Source: Ruminococcaceae bacterium UBA6353 (GTDB lineage: Bacteria > Bacillota > Clostridia > Oscillospirales > Acutalibacteraceae). Taken from it: 64,000 bases of DNA. A program made the position numbers and the translations under genes. How positions within the stretch are numbered: the first letter of the stretch is position 1; each line of letters starts with the position of its first letter. Shown here one piece after another: positions 44,101 through 50,029 of the stretch. Location of the stretch: contig DJRT01000024.1 in the NCBI GenBank assembly GCA_002437905.1, positions 1-64,000 on the forward strand, read 5' to 3'. The notes below the pieces were generated by a model. The model made no database searches and was not told where the DNA came from. It saw only the letters and a program-made list of their open reading frames with translations.

Positions 44101-46350
44101 GCGGTCATGACCCTCTATTCGCCGGTGTACGATATCAGTGCGCAGCGCCTGTATGAGGGCTACGCGAAGCAATGCGCCGCAGCGGGCAAGACGGCGCCGC
44201 AGTGGTTCGGCACCTTCACCGGCGGGGAGCAGGGCGATACCGTGTCCCTGCTGGATGGCGTGGACAGCCGCTTCCGGATCGTGTACGCGAGCAAGGATGA
44301 CGCGGCCATGAACGCGGCCAAGGAGCTGAAGACCGGTATAGAGAAGCTGATCGGCGCAGCCAAGAATGTGGTGTGCGTCAGCGATGCCGAGCTGGCGGAC
44401 GACGGCGGCTACGAGATCCTGGTGGGCAATACCAACCGGACGGCCGATGATGACGCCGCCACCACTCTGGAGGGCAAGGACAGGAAATACGATGCGGCGT
44501 TCCTGCTGCGCATGAATGGCAAAAAGCTGTGTCTGCAGGCCAAGAATACCGGCGATACGGTGAAGTATGCCTATACCCTGGGGCTGGCGGTGGAGGAATT
44601 CCTGGAAAACTATGCTGCCGCCGGTATCCCTGTGGATCTGGAGTATTGTTCCTCCCGGGCGTCAGAGGCTCTGGGCAGCACACCGCTGCTGACGGTGGGC
44701 GGCACAGGGAGCAACCTGCTGAACAATGCACAGATCATTGTGGAGAAATACCCCTCCTACATGACGCTTGCGGCGGCGAAGGATCTGCAAAAGGCCATTG
44801 CCCGGCTGAGCGGGCAGTACATCGCCCTGGTCAAATACGACGGCTCGGTGGAGCACACCACCGGCGTCAGCCTGATCGTCGGTCCCAAGCAGGGGGCGGT
44901 CAAGGCCATCTATGGGGAAAAGGATACGGTGTACACCGAGGAGGAGCCGGCAACCCCCGGTCCCGGTCACGATGACGACAGTATCTCGCTGGAGCCCTCC
45001 GGCGGCAAGACCGGGTACCTGATCGGTGCGCAGAAGAACAATCTGTGGACGGACGGCGGTGTAAACGGCTATCAGATCGCTGTGGATAACCGCAAATGGC
45101 CGGACTATACGGTGCAGGTGAACGGCGGTTCGCCGGCGGCCATCAATGCCGGTGTGCAGGCGCTGATCCAGACCCTGCGCGCGGATAAGAACAGCGGCCT
45201 GACCCGTACCGGTACGCGCGAGGAAAAATCCTATACCCTCAGCAATGCCTATGGCGTGGCTTTCTATGATGAGTTTGAGTACAGCAGTGCGGAGGAAATG
45301 AAGCAAAACTGGACCATCGACGCCAATGAGCGCGGCCTGGGTGCCACGGATGTGACAGAGGCCTATACGGCGTATAAGAACACCCACGCCTATGCGGTCG
45401 GCGGTACGACCTACACGGGCTATGACGCTGCCTGGGCCGCCTATGAAGCCGCCGGCCTTGGCACAAAAGCGGAATTTGAGGCGGATTTCTGCCGGGAGTT
45501 TGACGATGGCGTGGGTGGCTATGGCTATGTGCCATACTACTATACGGCCGGGAATATGTACACCGACTGGCAATCCCGCCCGGCCCAGTGGGGAACCAAG
45601 GGTACCTATTATACGCACGGCGGCTACCTGTATGAGTACACCCGCAAGGCGGATGACGGCTACTGGGCGGTGCGAGCCACCACCAATGGCAAGATGGATT
45701 ACCTCTACGGCTTCACCGAGGTGCGGATGATCGCCGCCACGGATAACGGTGCCTGCTCTGCCATCTGGCTGGTCACCAGCGGCAGCAATCCCGGCGCGGA
45801 AAACGATGTGTACGAAAACTTCGGCCGGGATCAGCTGGTGTGCAATCTGCACTATTGGGGTACGGGCGGTGCCCATGCCTCACTGGACAGCTCTAAAAAC
45901 TATACCTCCGACAGGCGAACCTACCGCATGAGTGACGGCAGCCACCTCTACGATACCTTCCACTACATCGGCTATGAGTGGAGCGAGACGGCGATCACCT
46001 ACTATGTGGACGGGGAGGCCTATCTGACGGTGGACACCACCGTGGCGGACACCACGATCTCGGCCAAGATGATGGATGTGTTCCGCAAGCCGGCGTGGAT
46101 CAAGATCACCAACGGTATCGGCGCGGTCGATTATGGCGATACCAGTCGTCCGGCAAACTTCTCCAAGAGGGAGAGCGATTGGCGCGGCGTGACGAAACGC
46201 AGGAGCAATGCGGCGCTGGATGCCAACGGGAACCGCACCGACGGCAAGTATGAGATGGACAGCGTGGAGGACTTCTGCGAGACCCAGCTGGTGGATAACA
46301 TCTACATCTACCAGAAAAACGACGGCGTGAGCAAGATCCTCTATAAGTAA
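41125..46350 (+). CDS. Giant secreted SGNH-GH16 two-enzyme protein, paralogue 2
   Basis: 1,741 aa. Signal peptide about 1-38. Residues 55-300 are an SGNH/GDSL hydrolase: nucleophile S70 in FIGDSIAAGW, N147 in GGFND, and D274/H277 in DCIHLN, all present, suggesting an active esterase or deacetylase. Two B-type binding modules (302-471 and 472-650), one A-type module (651-842), the beta-rich domain (843-1010), the DUF4838-like region and a GH16 domain (1375-1740) follow in the same order as in paralogue 1. The GH16 motif is E1559, D1561, E1564 in AENDVYENFG. One chain thus joins an esterase and a glycanase, which fits an acylated polysaccharide. The GH16 domain has an extra loop before the catalytic strand. 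ATG 41125 follows GAAAGAGGGA; ATG 41098 is less likely. Confidence 0.85.
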   Translation: MKSRGKWFAARCGRRSLALLLAAVMLTTALLTALPLSGSAETSADISTELSKKTVKAALEGKSALFIGDSIAAGWRDEVNVDYKNAGGWAKRIGDTYGMTVDLGAIAGNTFSNIRNEEYGTDKSIVSELEKYKDNAYDYVILQGGFNDAMGTNKDRTEASAAPIGTMAADFAPEHFDPATYAGGLEETLYKIKEYFPTAKVGYIVTYQTPLSTYGGYTANSAHMREQYATGMAICKKWGVDWLDLYDGHTEDGLSYSKDILKTDTTTYFPGGSDCIHLNSAGYDVIYPYIAKWMGQIDPGDTQDFESYPYVVGDDLALSGSQGSLVVSDAKNHTADGSRAILVTAKTSAGAARPQMTVRDKLGAPLKIEKGKSYTVSFAVYSETGGAFRYWLCATDGENIFASASEKDACKLYESSGTLSLPAGAWTVVTAVLTDCAYAGNLRIGFGGVTNTSAASPAVYYVDDLAVTEKAAVQDYETNATVKTFGHGTLAASTEQNHTSGGSRSLKLETSQSNGYYRKQFLLTAADGSYLQIPESRRMRDYVLSFWIYVPGSSAGELRFWLCSTDDTAVFTNTEGAYPKDKYVLYEMNSGDVSAKDTWVQYRIAITAASWESCERPGPYLRLGVTSTGASTATKFICYIDDVLLEENSTAAETFENYDTATAVSGNGSGRELSAVHAHAGSGVDTTAGQSVRLKMNKTGDGNYARTVIRANGADAKFPIGVRYAVSFWAYWDPAESSLDGDKTVDQDRTSLKLSLRVGSVKDPAAVWKDTKGNEGAAEVVIGARQWQQFTVLTNTITGYDQGDGTTCLTLGAYFSGARDADNETSHNRKYLYVDDVSVRALDRWMNDSNVPGVARVLDGGLLYVNGADDQNGGTAVYWNEAKGCEYSAMRVEGRYTADNGNRMCALLGGVGYDIVERGLLLGDATATADTLAYSGSYIYRSGVSGARLRDCWRYDAATGEVRYTLLIKNIAKEQQALVRTFRSYLRLSVNGAVMTLYSPVYDISAQRLYEGYAKQCAAAGKTAPQWFGTFTGGEQGDTVSLLDGVDSRFRIVYASKDDAAMNAAKELKTGIEKLIGAAKNVVCVSDAELADDGGYEILVGNTNRTADDDAATTLEGKDRKYDAAFLLRMNGKKLCLQAKNTGDTVKYAYTLGLAVEEFLENYAAAGIPVDLEYCSSRASEALGSTPLLTVGGTGSNLLNNAQIIVEKYPSYMTLAAAKDLQKAIARLSGQYIALVKYDGSVEHTTGVSLIVGPKQGAVKAIYGEKDTVYTEEEPATPGPGHDDDSISLEPSGGKTGYLIGAQKNNLWTDGGVNGYQIAVDNRKWPDYTVQVNGGSPAAINAGVQALIQTLRADKNSGLTRTGTREEKSYTLSNAYGVAFYDEFEYSSAEEMKQNWTIDANERGLGATDVTEAYTAYKNTHAYAVGGTTYTGYDAAWAAYEAAGLGTKAEFEADFCREFDDGVGGYGYVPYYYTAGNMYTDWQSRPAQWGTKGTYYTHGGYLYEYTRKADDGYWAVRATTNGKMDYLYGFTEVRMIAATDNGACSAIWLVTSGSNPGAENDVYENFGRDQLVCNLHYWGTGGAHASLDSSKNYTSDRRTYRMSDGSHLYDTFHYIGYEWSETAITYYVDGEAYLTVDTTVADTTISAKMMDVFRKPAWIKITNGIGAVDYGDTSRPANFSKRESDWRGVTKRRSNAALDANGNRTDGKYEMDSVEDFCETQLVDNIYIYQKNDGVSKILYK
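44843..44906 (+). repeat. DNA repeat shared by the two GH16 genes (copy 2)
   Basis: Second copy of the 64-bp segment at 39481-39544 (62 of 64 identical), pointing to recent duplication or gene conversion between the paralogues. Confidence 0.85.
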
Positions 46351-46354
46351 TGCA

Positions 46355-46396
46355 AAACCGCCGGGCACACCCCATACAGGGTGTGCCCGGCGGTTT
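46355..46396. terminator. Bidirectional terminator between GH16 paralogue 2 and trmL
   Basis: AAACCGCCGGGCACACC and its complement form a long perfect stem with A and T flanks, between convergent genes. Confidence 0.92.
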
Positions 46397-46416
46397 CTCG
46401 GTCCGGTAATGTGCCC

Positions 46417-46917
46417 TTAGTCCGAAAACTGCGTCAGGTGGCCGGCAGTGCGCATACCGGGATAGCCCCATTGGCGCAGCACCTCGTATACGCCCACCGC
46501 CACGGAATTGGACAGGTTGAGCGAACGGGCGTCGTCATGGTTGATCATCGGCAGGCGGACACACTGCTCCGGGTGGGCGTGCAGCAGGGCCTCCGGCAGC
46601 CCTCTGGTCTCCTTGCCGAAAACCAGGTAGGCCCCGTCGGGATAGGTCATATCGGAGTGAATGTGCTTCGCCTTGGTGGAAAAATAGAAAAAGGGGCCGG
46701 CATTGCGGGCGAAAAAGTCGTCCAGATCCCGGTAATAGGTGATATCCAGCAGGTGCCAGTAATCCAGCCCGGCCCGCTTGAGCTGCCGGTCGTCAATGCG
46801 GAAGCCGAGCGGCTCCACAAGATGCAGCCGGGCGCCGGTGGCGGCGCAGGTGCGGCTGATATTGCCGGTGTTCTGCGGGATCTCCGGCTCCACAAGGACA
46901 ATGTTCAGTGTTGGCAT
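46417..46917 (-). CDS. trmL: tRNA (cytidine/uridine-34-2'-O)-methyltransferase TrmL
   Basis: SPOUT enzyme that 2'-O-methylates the wobble base of tRNA-Leu isoacceptors. 166 aa with VEPEIPQNTGNISRTCAATG at the start, then FGKETRGLPEALL and RSLNLSNSVAVGVYEVLRQ. The frame extends to 47034, but ATG 46917 with AAAGGAG upstream gives the normal N-terminus MPTLNIVLVEPEIPQNTGN. Single gene with its own promoter. Confidence 0.95.
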   Translation of the reverse strand: MPTLNIVLVEPEIPQNTGNISRTCAATGARLHLVEPLGFRIDDRQLKRAGLDYWHLLDITYYRDLDDFFARNAGPFFYFSTKAKHIHSDMTYPDGAYLVFGKETRGLPEALLHAHPEQCVRLPMINHDDARSLNLSNSVAVGVYEVLRQWGYPGMRTAGHLTQFSD

Positions 46918-46949
46918 GGGGATAAACGCTCCTTTCGTGTTCCGGAAAT

Positions 46950-46978
46950 ATTGTAGCATTGCCGGCCGCCGTGTGCAA
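46950..46978 (-). promoter_or_regulatory. Promoter of trmL
   Basis: Minus strand TTGCAC (46973-46978), 17 bp, TACAAT (46950-46955). Confidence 0.75.
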
Positions 46979-47003
46979 GAAAAAATTGCCCATTTTTCAC
47001 CGC

Positions 47004-47026
47004 CCGCCGCATAGGCGGCGCTTTTT
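47004..47026 (+). terminator. Short hairpin with T tract upstream of the 59-aa gene
   Basis: CGCCGC pairs with GCGGCG around ATAG, then CTTTTTCC. It lies upstream of the small gene at 47061, so it is either an attenuator or an isolated terminator. Confidence 0.5.
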
Positions 47027-47060
47027 CCGGGCACAATAGGGCAGAAAGGAGGCGGAGAGC

Positions 47061-47240
47061 ATGAACAAGACCATGGGCGATTTTATGAAGGGTGTCGGTA
47101 TGGGCATGGCGCTGGGCGCCACGGCCGGCGTGATGGGCACCTGCTACGCGCAGAAAAACAAGAAGGGGATCAAACACAACGCCGGTAAGGCGCTGCACTC
47201 CATCGGGGATCTGCTGGAGAATGTCACGGATATGTTCTGA
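47061..47240 (+). CDS. 59-aa small glycine/methionine-rich protein (YtxH-like size)
   Basis: Starts MNKTMGDFMKGVGMGMALG and ends with a helical LHSIGDLLENVTDMF segment. A GxxxG-rich, moderately hydrophobic stretch (about 10-30) followed by a basic KNKKGIKHNAGKA region suggests a small membrane-associated protein. GAAAGGAGG lies 8 bp before the ATG, the strongest argument that it is real. Function unknown; no clear promoter. Confidence 0.75.
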   Translation: MNKTMGDFMKGVGMGMALGATAGVMGTCYAQKNKKGIKHNAGKALHSIGDLLENVTDMF

Positions 47241-47312
47241 GTGCTTCGGCAAAGGGTCGGCCACGCGGTTGTGCGGTCGACCTCTTTCTTTGTGAACTTT
47301 TTGTGGAAATGC

Positions 47313-47341
47313 TTTACAAACCGGCGCTTTTCGTGTAAAAT
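47313..47341 (+). promoter_or_regulatory. Promoter of the 227-aa membrane protein gene
   Basis: TTTACA (47313-47318), 17 bp, TAAAAT (47336-47341). Confidence 0.78.
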
Positions 47342-47378
47342 ACCATCGTGTGACCCCAGTGGAAAGGATGTGGCGTAT

Positions 47379-48062
47379 TTGAGCACGAAAAAGGACCGAA
47401 CCGATAAAATTACCGGCCTGACCGCCGGCGATGCGGAGCAGCCGGATATCTTCGGCCGTTCCAAAAGCCGCGAGGAGATCAAGGCGGAGGAAAAAGCCCG
47501 CAAAAAGAAAGAGCTGGAGGCGCTGCGCGAGGCACGCCGCCGCGCCAAGGCCGCCCGCCGCGAGGAATTCAAAAAGCAGAAGCACCCGGAGCTGTGGGTT
47601 ATCGGCATCTTTTTGGCGGCGCTGGTGGCGGTTCTTGCTGTGGTGCTGACCGTGCAGCTGGTAAAGGAATCTGAAAAGCGGCAGTATGAGCCGGATGAGT
47701 CGATGAGCCAATTCTGGAATTCCGGTGTGAAGCCGGAGCTGTCCGAAGAGGGGCTGACGGCTGCGGTTAACCGGGTGTATTACACCCGCGGCGGGCAGCT
47801 GTGTGTGTATATGACCATCGGCAACGGCTCCGGCCGTGCCCAGCACATGTCCAGCCTGGATGTGCAGATCCGCAATGGCGATACCGGCGAGGTGATCGCC
47901 GGCGGCTATACCGACGATATCAGCCCGGAATACACCGTGCCGGCGCAGGACTATAATGAGTACCATTTTATCATTTCACCGGAATTTGTCAGCATTAAGG
48001 ACGATCCGCTGTCCAAGATTTCCTATACCATCACGGCGGCCGGTTATACGGATGAAGAATAA
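47379..48062 (+). CDS. Bitopic membrane protein with extracytoplasmic beta domain, unknown function
   Basis: 227 aa. A highly charged cytoplasmic helix rich in Lys/Glu/Arg (about 28-68) precedes one membrane helix (about 73-95). The outside part (about 100-227) looks like an immunoglobulin-like beta sandwich (VNRVYYTRGGQLCVYMTIGNGSG, then DVQIRNGDTGEVIAGGY). The frame opens at 47241, upstream of the promoter, so TTG 47379 with GGAAAGGA about 10 bp before it is chosen. It lies 23 bp before sufC with no terminator, so it may share that transcript. Not recognised beyond topology. Confidence 0.7.
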   Translation: MSTKKDRTDKITGLTAGDAEQPDIFGRSKSREEIKAEEKARKKKELEALREARRRAKAARREEFKKQKHPELWVIGIFLAALVAVLAVVLTVQLVKESEKRQYEPDESMSQFWNSGVKPELSEEGLTAAVNRVYYTRGGQLCVYMTIGNGSGRAQHMSSLDVQIRNGDTGEVIAGGYTDDISPEYTVPAQDYNEYHFIISPEFVSIKDDPLSKISYTITAAGYTDEE

Positions 48063-48085
48063 CAAAAGGGGTAGCAGAAAAGGGT

Positions 48086-48808
48086 ATGTTGGAGCTGAAG
48101 AATGTCTCCTACCAGGTGGACAATGACGGGCAGGAGCGCGAAATACTGAAAAATATTGATCTGCGGGTGGATGAGCGCTTTGTGGCGGTGACCGGCCCGA
48201 ACGGCGGCGGCAAATCCACGCTGGCCAAGATGATCGCGGGGATCATCCGCCCCACACAGGGGCGGATTCTGCTGGATGGCGTGGACATCACCGATGAGGG
48301 CATTACCGAGCGTGCCCGCATGGGCATCAGCTACGCCTTTCAGCAGCCGGTGCGCTTCAAGGGGCTTACGGTGCGGGATCTGATCACGCTGGCGGCCGGC
48401 CGGAACATTACGGTGGCCGAGGCCTGCGATTACCTGTCCGAGGTGGGGCTGTGCGCGCGGGAATATATCGGCCGCGAGGTCAATGCCAGCCTTTCCGGCG
48501 GTGAGCTGAAGCGCATTGAAATTGCCATGATCATCGCCCGCGGCACCAAGCTGTCGCTGTTTGACGAGCCGGAGGCCGGCATCGACCTGTGGAGCTTCAA
48601 TAACCTCATTCAGGTGTTCGAGAAAATGCACGAAAAGCAGGGCGGCTCCATCATCATCATCTCCCACCAGGAGCGCATACTGAACATTGCCGACCGCGTG
48701 ATCGTGATCGCGGACGGGCAGATCCGCGCCGACGGCAGCCGGGAGAGTATCCTGCCAGAGCTGCTGCACAGGCCGGATACCTGTTCTGTGCTGACCGGGA
48801 AGCTGTAA
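48086..48808 (+). CDS. sufC: SufC-like ATPase of a minimal SUF iron-sulfur system
   Basis: 240-aa ABC ATPase: Walker A GPNGGGKST, signature LSGGELKRIEIAM, Walker B LSLFDEPEAGID, switch His in IIISHQE. It drives the SufB scaffold during Fe-S cluster assembly. Immediately followed (19 bp) by a short SufB/D. No sufS, sufU, sufD or sufE is nearby. Confidence 0.9.
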   Translation: MLELKNVSYQVDNDGQEREILKNIDLRVDERFVAVTGPNGGGKSTLAKMIAGIIRPTQGRILLDGVDITDEGITERARMGISYAFQQPVRFKGLTVRDLITLAAGRNITVAEACDYLSEVGLCAREYIGREVNASLSGGELKRIEIAMIIARGTKLSLFDEPEAGIDLWSFNNLIQVFEKMHEKQGGSIIIISHQERILNIADRVIVIADGQIRADGSRESILPELLHRPDTCSVLTGKL

Positions 48809-48827
48809 AGGGCGGGAGGAATGAAAA

Positions 48828-49745
48828 ATGGATAAGATCGAACTGGATCTGCTGGAGCAGGTGGCCGACCTGCACGGCGTGCCGCAGGGGGCCTACAATA
48901 TCCGTGCCAACGGCAAGCTGGCCGGCCGCGAGACAACAGAGCACATTGATATTGTGACCAAGACCGACCATCCGGGCATTGATATTTATATCAAGCCCGG
49001 CACGAAGAACGAAAGCGTGCACATCCCGGTGCTGCTGAGCCAGACCGGACTGAAGGACCTGGTGTATAACGATTTCTATGTCGGCGAGGGCGCGGATGTG
49101 ACCATCGTGGCCGGCTGCGGTATCCACAATGGCGGCGCCGAGGAATCCCGGCACGATGGCATCCACACCTTCCATGTGGCGGCCGGCGCGCGGGTGCGCT
49201 ATATCGAAAAGCATTATGGCGAGGGCGACGGCAATGGCGAAAATGTGATGAATCCCACCACGGTGGTGGAGCTGGCACAGGACGCCCACATGGAGATGGA
49301 GACCACCCAGATCCGCGGCATTGATTCTACTATGCGGGTAACCAACGCCAAGCTGGGCGACCGCGCCAGCCTGGTCATCCGGGAAAAGATCCTCACCCAC
49401 GGCCGCCAGACAGCCGAGACGGCTTTCACGGTGGATATGGATGGGGCGGACTGCAGCGCCAATGTGGTCTCCCGTTCGGTGGCCAAGGAAAATTCCCGGC
49501 AGATCTTCCGTTCCCGGATCAACGGCAATAACCGCTGCAACGGCCACACGGAATGCGATGCCATCATTATGGATCACGCGCATGTCAGCGCCATACCGGA
49601 GCTGACGGCCAATGACCTGGATGCGGCGCTGATCCACGAGGCGGCGATCGGCAAGATTGCCGGTGAGCAGCTGATCAAGCTGATGACCCTCGGCCTGACA
49701 GAAAAGGAAGCTGAGGAGCAGATCGTCAGCGGCTTTCTCAAGTAA
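48828..49745 (+). CDS. Short SufB/SufD-type scaffold protein of the minimal SUF system
   Basis: 305 aa, against about 470 in standard SufB, because the N-terminal domain is reduced. The right-handed beta-helix core is present (MEMETTQIRGIDSTMRVTNA, then SRSVAKENSRQIFRSRINGN and CNGHTECDAIIMD), as is the C-terminal helix pair that binds SufC (ALIHEAAIGKIAGEQLIKLM). Conserved cysteine and the ECDAI/HEA segments are compatible with cluster binding. A SufC-SufB two-gene system of this kind is found in strict anaerobes and archaea. Confidence 0.88.
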   Translation: MDKIELDLLEQVADLHGVPQGAYNIRANGKLAGRETTEHIDIVTKTDHPGIDIYIKPGTKNESVHIPVLLSQTGLKDLVYNDFYVGEGADVTIVAGCGIHNGGAEESRHDGIHTFHVAAGARVRYIEKHYGEGDGNGENVMNPTTVVELAQDAHMEMETTQIRGIDSTMRVTNAKLGDRASLVIREKILTHGRQTAETAFTVDMDGADCSANVVSRSVAKENSRQIFRSRINGNNRCNGHTECDAIIMDHAHVSAIPELTANDLDAALIHEAAIGKIAGEQLIKLMTLGLTEKEAEEQIVSGFLK

Positions 49746-49758
49746 AGAAACATTCCGC

Positions 49759-49793
49759 AAGGCGGCACATACCGTATGGTGTGTGCCGCTTTG
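49759..49793 (+). terminator. Terminator of the sufC-sufB unit
   Basis: AAGGCGGCACATACC pairs with GGTGTGTGCCGCTT (with G-T pairs), then TTGTTATTT. Confidence 0.78.
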
Positions 49794-49800
49794 TTATTTG

Positions 49801-49870
49801 CAGTTGCTGACGAAAAAGTGGACAACTGCCGAGTGTGCAACCATTGGTTGACAAAAATCTGTGCACTCGG
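49801..49870. other. Cluster of inverted repeats upstream of the glmM promoter
   Basis: CAGTTG/CAACTG (49801-49806 and 49823-49828), CCGAGTG/CACTCGG (49829-49835 and 49864-49870) and the 13-bp palindrome CAACCATTGGTTG (49838-49850) are packed in 70 bp just upstream of the -35 element. They could be protein-binding sites or an RNA structure. Confidence 0.5.
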
Positions 49871-49875
49871 ATTGC

Positions 49876-49904
49876 TTGACATTTTGGTGCGGTCACCATA
49901 CAAT
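49876..49904 (+). promoter_or_regulatory. Promoter of glmM-glmS
   Basis: TTGACA (49876-49881), 17 bp, TACAAT (49899-49904). No other promoter or terminator was seen before glmS. Confidence 0.88.
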
Positions 49905-49915
49905 GATAACAGTAG

Positions 49916-49989
49916 CGGGGTACGATCGTTTTTCAACTTGAGACGGGAAGCCGCTTTCCTTTTGCGGCTTTTGGCATGATCGTACCCCG
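49916..49989 (+). promoter_or_regulatory. Inverted-repeat leader of the HTH-glmM gene
   Basis: A perfect 12-bp repeat CGGGGTACGATC (49916-49927) and its complement (49978-49989) starts about 6 nt into the transcript. It encloses a second hairpin, AAGCCGC (49948-49954) with GCGGCTT (49964-49970), followed by TT-TT, which resembles an intrinsic terminator. The outer arms also contain the 8-bp palindrome ACGATCGT (49922-49929). It may be an RNA switch or the operator bound by the HTH domain of the gene itself. Confidence 0.6.
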
Positions 49990-50029
49990 GTCACTTTGTC
50001 CAATGCTTTTCCGAAAGGAGCGTTTGCCA

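Noticed and set aside
36039..46350. Cellulosome or cell-wall anchored glycanases
   Set aside because: No dockerin, LPXTG, S-layer or choline-binding repeats are present at the ends of either protein.
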